Positions 61,260 to 64,000 of a stretch of 64,000 nucleotides of DNA are shown here, piece after piece. A program made the position numbers and the translations under genes. Source of the DNA: WLND01 sp040398845 (GTDB lineage: Bacteria; Actinomycetota; Actinomycetes; S36-B12); contig JBBATH010000014.1 of assembly GCA_040398845.1 (NCBI GenBank), positions 43,481 through 107,480 of the forward strand, read 5' to 3'. The notes under the pieces are model-generated. The model did no database searches. It was not told the DNA's origin and was given only the letters and a program-made list of their open reading frames with translations. How positions within the stretch are numbered: the stretch's first letter is position 1; every line of letters begins with the position of its first letter.

Positions 61260-61565
61260 ATGACTGAATTCGTAAATCACGAGCACCTGAGCCATCACCA
61301 TCGCAACACCCTCGAGACATTGTTCGTCCACCCGACGAGCGGCAATCTCAAGTGGGTCGATGTACTGAGCCCGCTGGCTGCGGTGGGCAGTGTCGAAGAC
61401 AAGTCAGGTGGCGATGTGCGCGTCGTGCTCGGGTCTGAGACCGAAGTCTTCAACGTCCATCACAACAAGGACCTCACTATCGAGCAGATCACCGACCTTC
61501 GTCGGATGTTCCGGCATGCGGGTTTTGTGGCCGAAACCGCGGCTGACGGACAGCCGGAAGCCTGA
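61260..61565 (+). CDS. Conserved actinobacterial small protein upstream of dxr, HicA-like pattern
   Basis: A 101-residue protein with His-rich start (NHEHLSHHHRNTLETLF) and a late HNKDLTIEQITDLRRMFRHAGF (in parts) reminiscent of the HicA RNA-binding fold (H-x-K-E-L ... LRxxLxxAG). I recall similar uncharacterised actinobacterial proteins, but the function is unknown. No antitoxin-like partner lies beside it, so a toxin role is not supported. It precedes dxr by six bases and is probably cotranscribed. Confidence 0.75.
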   Translation: MTEFVNHEHLSHHHRNTLETLFVHPTSGNLKWVDVLSPLAAVGSVEDKSGGDVRVVLGSETEVFNVHHNKDLTIEQITDLRRMFRHAGFVAETAADGQPEA

Positions 61566-61571
61566 TCGGCA

Positions 61572-62795
61572 TTGCGTCGAATCGTCCTGCTCGGCAGCAC
61601 CGGGTCGATCGGAACCCAAGCGCTCGATATCGCGCGGCGCAACCCTGACCGCTTCGACATCGTCGGACTAGCCGCCGGTGGCTCGGATGTGGGCCTGCTC
61701 GCGCGGCAGGCCCTTGATTTCAAGGTGTCGGTCGTTGCTATCGCCCGCGCCACGGCGGTCGAGGACCTGCAACTCGCCTTCTACGCCGAGGCACAGCGTC
61801 GGGGGTACGCGACCGGTGGCTTCTCGGTCCCTGCGATCCTTGCGGGGCCGACCGCCGCGACGGAACTCGCGCAGTGGCCCTGTGATGTCGTGCTCAACGG
61901 CATGGCGGGCGCGGCCGGCCTTGAGCCAACCCTTGCGGCCCTGCGAGCCGGGCGAACCTTGGCGCTCGCGAACAAGGAGTCGCTCATCATCGGCGGCCCG
62001 CTGGTGAAGGCACTCGCCGCGCCCGGGCAAATCGTCCCCGTTGACTCCGAGCATTCAGCGCTGGCGCAAGCGCTTCGCTCCGGCATGGCAGCCGAGGTCC
62101 GCCGCCTCGTCCTTACCGCGAGCGGCGGTCCCTTCAGGGGTTGGTCCGCCGATCAGTTGGCCACGGTCACACCTGAGCAGGCACTCAACCACCCGACCTG
62201 GTCGATGGGCCCGCTCGTCACCGTCAACTCCGCGACGCTGATGAATAAGGGCCTTGAGGTCATCGAGGCCCACCTGCTCTTCGATATTCCATTCGACCGG
62301 ATCGACGTCGTCGTCCATCCCCAGTCGGTCGTCCACTCGATGGTCGAGTTCACCGACGGATCGACGATCGCTCAGGCGAGCCCGCCCGACATGCGCATCC
62401 CCATTGCCCTGGGGATGGCGTGGCCTGAGCGGGTCTCGGAGGCTGCCCCCGGGTGTGACTGGGGTAAGGCAGCGACCTGGGAGTTCTTCCCGCTTGACGA
62501 GGATGCGTTCCCCGCGGTGTCGCTGGCACGCCGCGTCGGGGCCGCAGGTGGTACCGCTCCTGCGGTGTTCAACGGAGCCGATGAGGTCTGTGTCGAGGCC
62601 TTCCTTGCGGGGCGGCTGGCGTTCGACGGGATCGTGTCGACGGTGGCCGCCGTGATCGATGATCACCTAGGATCAGGGGGCGACGTCGCTGGATCAGCGC
62701 ACGTGTCAGGGAACGATGTCACACTGGATAACGTCATAGCCTCAGACGGTTGGGCGCGTGCGCGTGCCCTCGAACTCGCGAAAGGAACCGCCTGA
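61572..62795 (+). CDS. dxr: 1-deoxy-D-xylulose 5-phosphate reductoisomerase
   Basis: Second enzyme of the MEP isoprenoid pathway. The 407-residue protein has the NADPH motif LLGSTGSIGTQAL, ALANKESLIIGG, substrate/metal residues in DSEHSALAQAL, LTASGGPFRG, HPTWSMGPLVTVNSATLMNKGLEVIEAH in parts, and HPQSVVHSMVEF. Start TTG 61572. TGATG overlap with rseP; dxr-rseP is a standard actinobacterial pair. Confidence 0.96.
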   Translation: MRRIVLLGSTGSIGTQALDIARRNPDRFDIVGLAAGGSDVGLLARQALDFKVSVVAIARATAVEDLQLAFYAEAQRRGYATGGFSVPAILAGPTAATELAQWPCDVVLNGMAGAAGLEPTLAALRAGRTLALANKESLIIGGPLVKALAAPGQIVPVDSEHSALAQALRSGMAAEVRRLVLTASGGPFRGWSADQLATVTPEQALNHPTWSMGPLVTVNSATLMNKGLEVIEAHLLFDIPFDRIDVVVHPQSVVHSMVEFTDGSTIAQASPPDMRIPIALGMAWPERVSEAAPGCDWGKAATWEFFPLDEDAFPAVSLARRVGAAGGTAPAVFNGADEVCVEAFLAGRLAFDGIVSTVAAVIDDHLGSGGDVAGSAHVSGNDVTLDNVIASDGWARARALELAKGTA

Positions 62796-64000
62796 TGCTC
62801 GAACTCGTCGGGATTGTCTTGTTCGCCCTGCTCATCGGGGCGTCCATCGCCCTGCATGAACTCGGCCACCTCATCCCCGCGAAACGGTTCGGCGTGAAGG
62901 TCACCGAGTACATGATCGGTTTTGGCCCGACCGTCTGGTCGAAGGTTAAGGGTGAGACACGCTACGGAGTCAAGGCCATCCCCGTTGGCGGCTACATTCG
63001 AATGATCGGCATGCTCGCCCCCTCGAAGGGCGACCCGGACGGCACCGCACGTTCGATGACGACCGGTCGGTTCGCGGTGATGATTGATGATGCCAGGCGT
63101 GCATCTTTGGAAGAAATTGGGCCGAACGATGCCAACCGGGTCTTCTACCGGCTCCCGGTGCGCAAGCGAATAGTGATCATGCTTGGCGGGCCGGTGATGA
63201 ACCTCGTCCTTGCATTCATCCTTTTCGCGATTGTGCTCGTCGGCATCGGACTGCCTCAGCCATCTCTCCAGGTTAGCGCTGTCGTTGCCTGTACCCCGTC
63301 GCTCGCGCAGCCCACGGGTGATCCGCTGCCTTCGGGACAGTGCCCGACTGGCACCGTCGACTCACCGGCCGTGGCATCCGGACTGCTCGCAGGTGACACG
63401 ATTGTCGCGCTCAATGGGTCCCCAGCGAGTCAGTGGGACGACGTCACAGCGTGGATCCGAAGCCACCCGGGCGCAACGGCAGACCTCACGATCAATCGTG
63501 ATGGGGCCGTGATCCCGCTGCCGCTCGTCGTCGCTCAGGTCGACCGACCCATCTATGACGAGGCGGGCAAGGCGACCGGCGAGACCGTCACCTCCGGGTT
63601 TCTCGGGATCCGTCCCGCCGTCGAGTACGTGCCGCAGCCGTGGTCCGCAGTTCCGGCGTTCATGTGGGACATCACAGTTCGCTCGGTCGAAGCGCTCATC
63701 ACCCTTCCGATCCGGCTCTATGAACTTGTTTCCGAGACGCTCATCGGTGGGGGAGAGCGTGCGGTCGACGGCCCGGTGAGCGTTGTGGGCGTGAGTCGCC
63801 TCGGTGGCGAGATTGCAGCGATGGACGAGCCAATCGTCGCGAAGGCCGCGACCTTCCTGAGCCTCGCGGCATCGCTCAACCTGTTCCTGTTCCTGTTCAA
63901 CCTGCTACCGATCCTGCCCCTTGACGGAGGGCACGTGGCGGGCGCGCTGTACGAGGGCGCCCGGCGTTCGATGGCGAAGGTGCGGCGGCGGCCCGACCCT
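62795..64000 (+). CDS. rseP: M50 site-2-type intramembrane zinc metalloprotease RseP/RIP (3' end outside window)
   Basis: Regulated intramembrane protease cutting anti-sigma factors or similar membrane proteins. Frame open from ATG 62795 to the window end (402 codons). HELGH (His21, Glu22, His25) sits in the first membrane helix; GGPVMNLVLAFILF is the second; a PDZ-like domain follows (about 165-245, including VASGLLAGDTIVALNGSPA); NLLPILPLDGGH in the last helix carries the third zinc ligand. TGATG overlap with dxr. The C-terminus lies beyond base 64000. Confidence 0.94.
   Translation, partial: MLELVGIVLFALLIGASIALHELGHLIPAKRFGVKVTEYMIGFGPTVWSKVKGETRYGVKAIPVGGYIRMIGMLAPSKGDPDGTARSMTTGRFAVMIDDARRASLEEIGPNDANRVFYRLPVRKRIVIMLGGPVMNLVLAFILFAIVLVGIGLPQPSLQVSAVVACTPSLAQPTGDPLPSGQCPTGTVDSPAVASGLLAGDTIVALNGSPASQWDDVTAWIRSHPGATADLTINRDGAVIPLPLVVAQVDRPIYDEAGKATGETVTSGFLGIRPAVEYVPQPWSAVPAFMWDITVRSVEALITLPIRLYELVSETLIGGGERAVDGPVSVVGVSRLGGEIAAMDEPIVAKAATFLSLAASLNLFLFLFNLLPILPLDGGHVAGALYEGARRSMAKVRRRPDP

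Noticed and set aside
61260..61565. HicA toxin of a toxin-antitoxin pair
   Set aside because: No HicB-like partner on either side and a core location before dxr.
1..64000. CRISPR arrays, tRNA or rRNA genes, complete insertion sequences with terminal repeats
   Set aside because: Looked for in the gaps on both strands; none seen. Gaps are mostly under 200 bp.

Overview
The window is high-GC, densely packed bacterial DNA that reads as chromosome of an actinomycete (phylum Actinomycetota). Evidence is the core gene order yraN-comM-dprA-xerC-M23 peptidase-rpsB-tsf-pyrH-frr-cdsA-rlmN ... dxr-rseP, the actinobacterial DUF3097 protein, many GTG/TTG starts and frequent 4-base stop/start overlaps. The genus cannot be named from this alone. 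No rRNA, tRNA or CRISPR array was seen.

Region 1 (1-11.1 kb) is core: the end of a sensor histidine kinase, DNA uptake/processing genes (YraN, ComM, DprA), the recombinase XerC, a convergent M23 peptidase whose reading frame runs antisense into xerC, then the S2/EF-Ts/UMP kinase/ribosome recycling/CDP-DAG synthase/RlmN series. A K+ channel gene follows. Region 3 (61.2-64 kb) resumes the core with a small conserved protein, dxr and the truncated rseP.

Region 2 (11.7-61.2 kb) is almost entirely catabolism of small nitrogen and carbon compounds, built from modules each with its own regulator. (a) prpE, and facing it gcdH-caiB-gntR, a probable glutarate to glutaryl-CoA to crotonyl-CoA route. (b) A putrescine-type module: class III aminotransferase, Lrp regulator, flavin amine oxidase, PPOX protein and a divergent patD-like aldehyde dehydrogenase. 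(c) An eight-gene minus-strand operon: beta-ureidopropionase, dihydropyrimidinase, methylmalonate-semialdehyde dehydrogenase, an LLM oxidoreductase and a NitT/TauT-type ABC transporter, divergent from a MocR regulator with a strong palindrome between them. (d) potDABC-like polyamine uptake, RidA, a second amine oxidase and an agmatinase-family ureohydrolase. (e) A lower-GC section (about 41-56.5 kb): amidase, IclR, a decayed IS630-type transposase, a PPOX protein, and a ten-gene ABC-transporter/KDG-kinase/KDPG-aldolase operon whose substrate I cannot name. (f) gabT, a PucR regulator and an aldehyde dehydrogenase for GABA.

Together modules b, d and f can take up polyamines and guanidino compounds and carry them through 4-aminobutyraldehyde, GABA and succinate semialdehyde to the TCA cycle; module c takes dihydropyrimidines to beta-alanine and acetyl-CoA. 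From memory, Streptomyces coelicolor also keeps polyamine genes between rlmN and dxr, so the location may be an old actinobacterial arrangement with newer modules added. The least explained parts are the sugar-acid-like operon (45.1-56.5 kb), the reductase gap in the pyrimidine operon, a 14-bp hairpin inside the start of an ABC ATPase gene, a 20-bp-period repeat carrying anti-Shine-Dalgarno-like sequence, and the M23/xerC antisense overlap.
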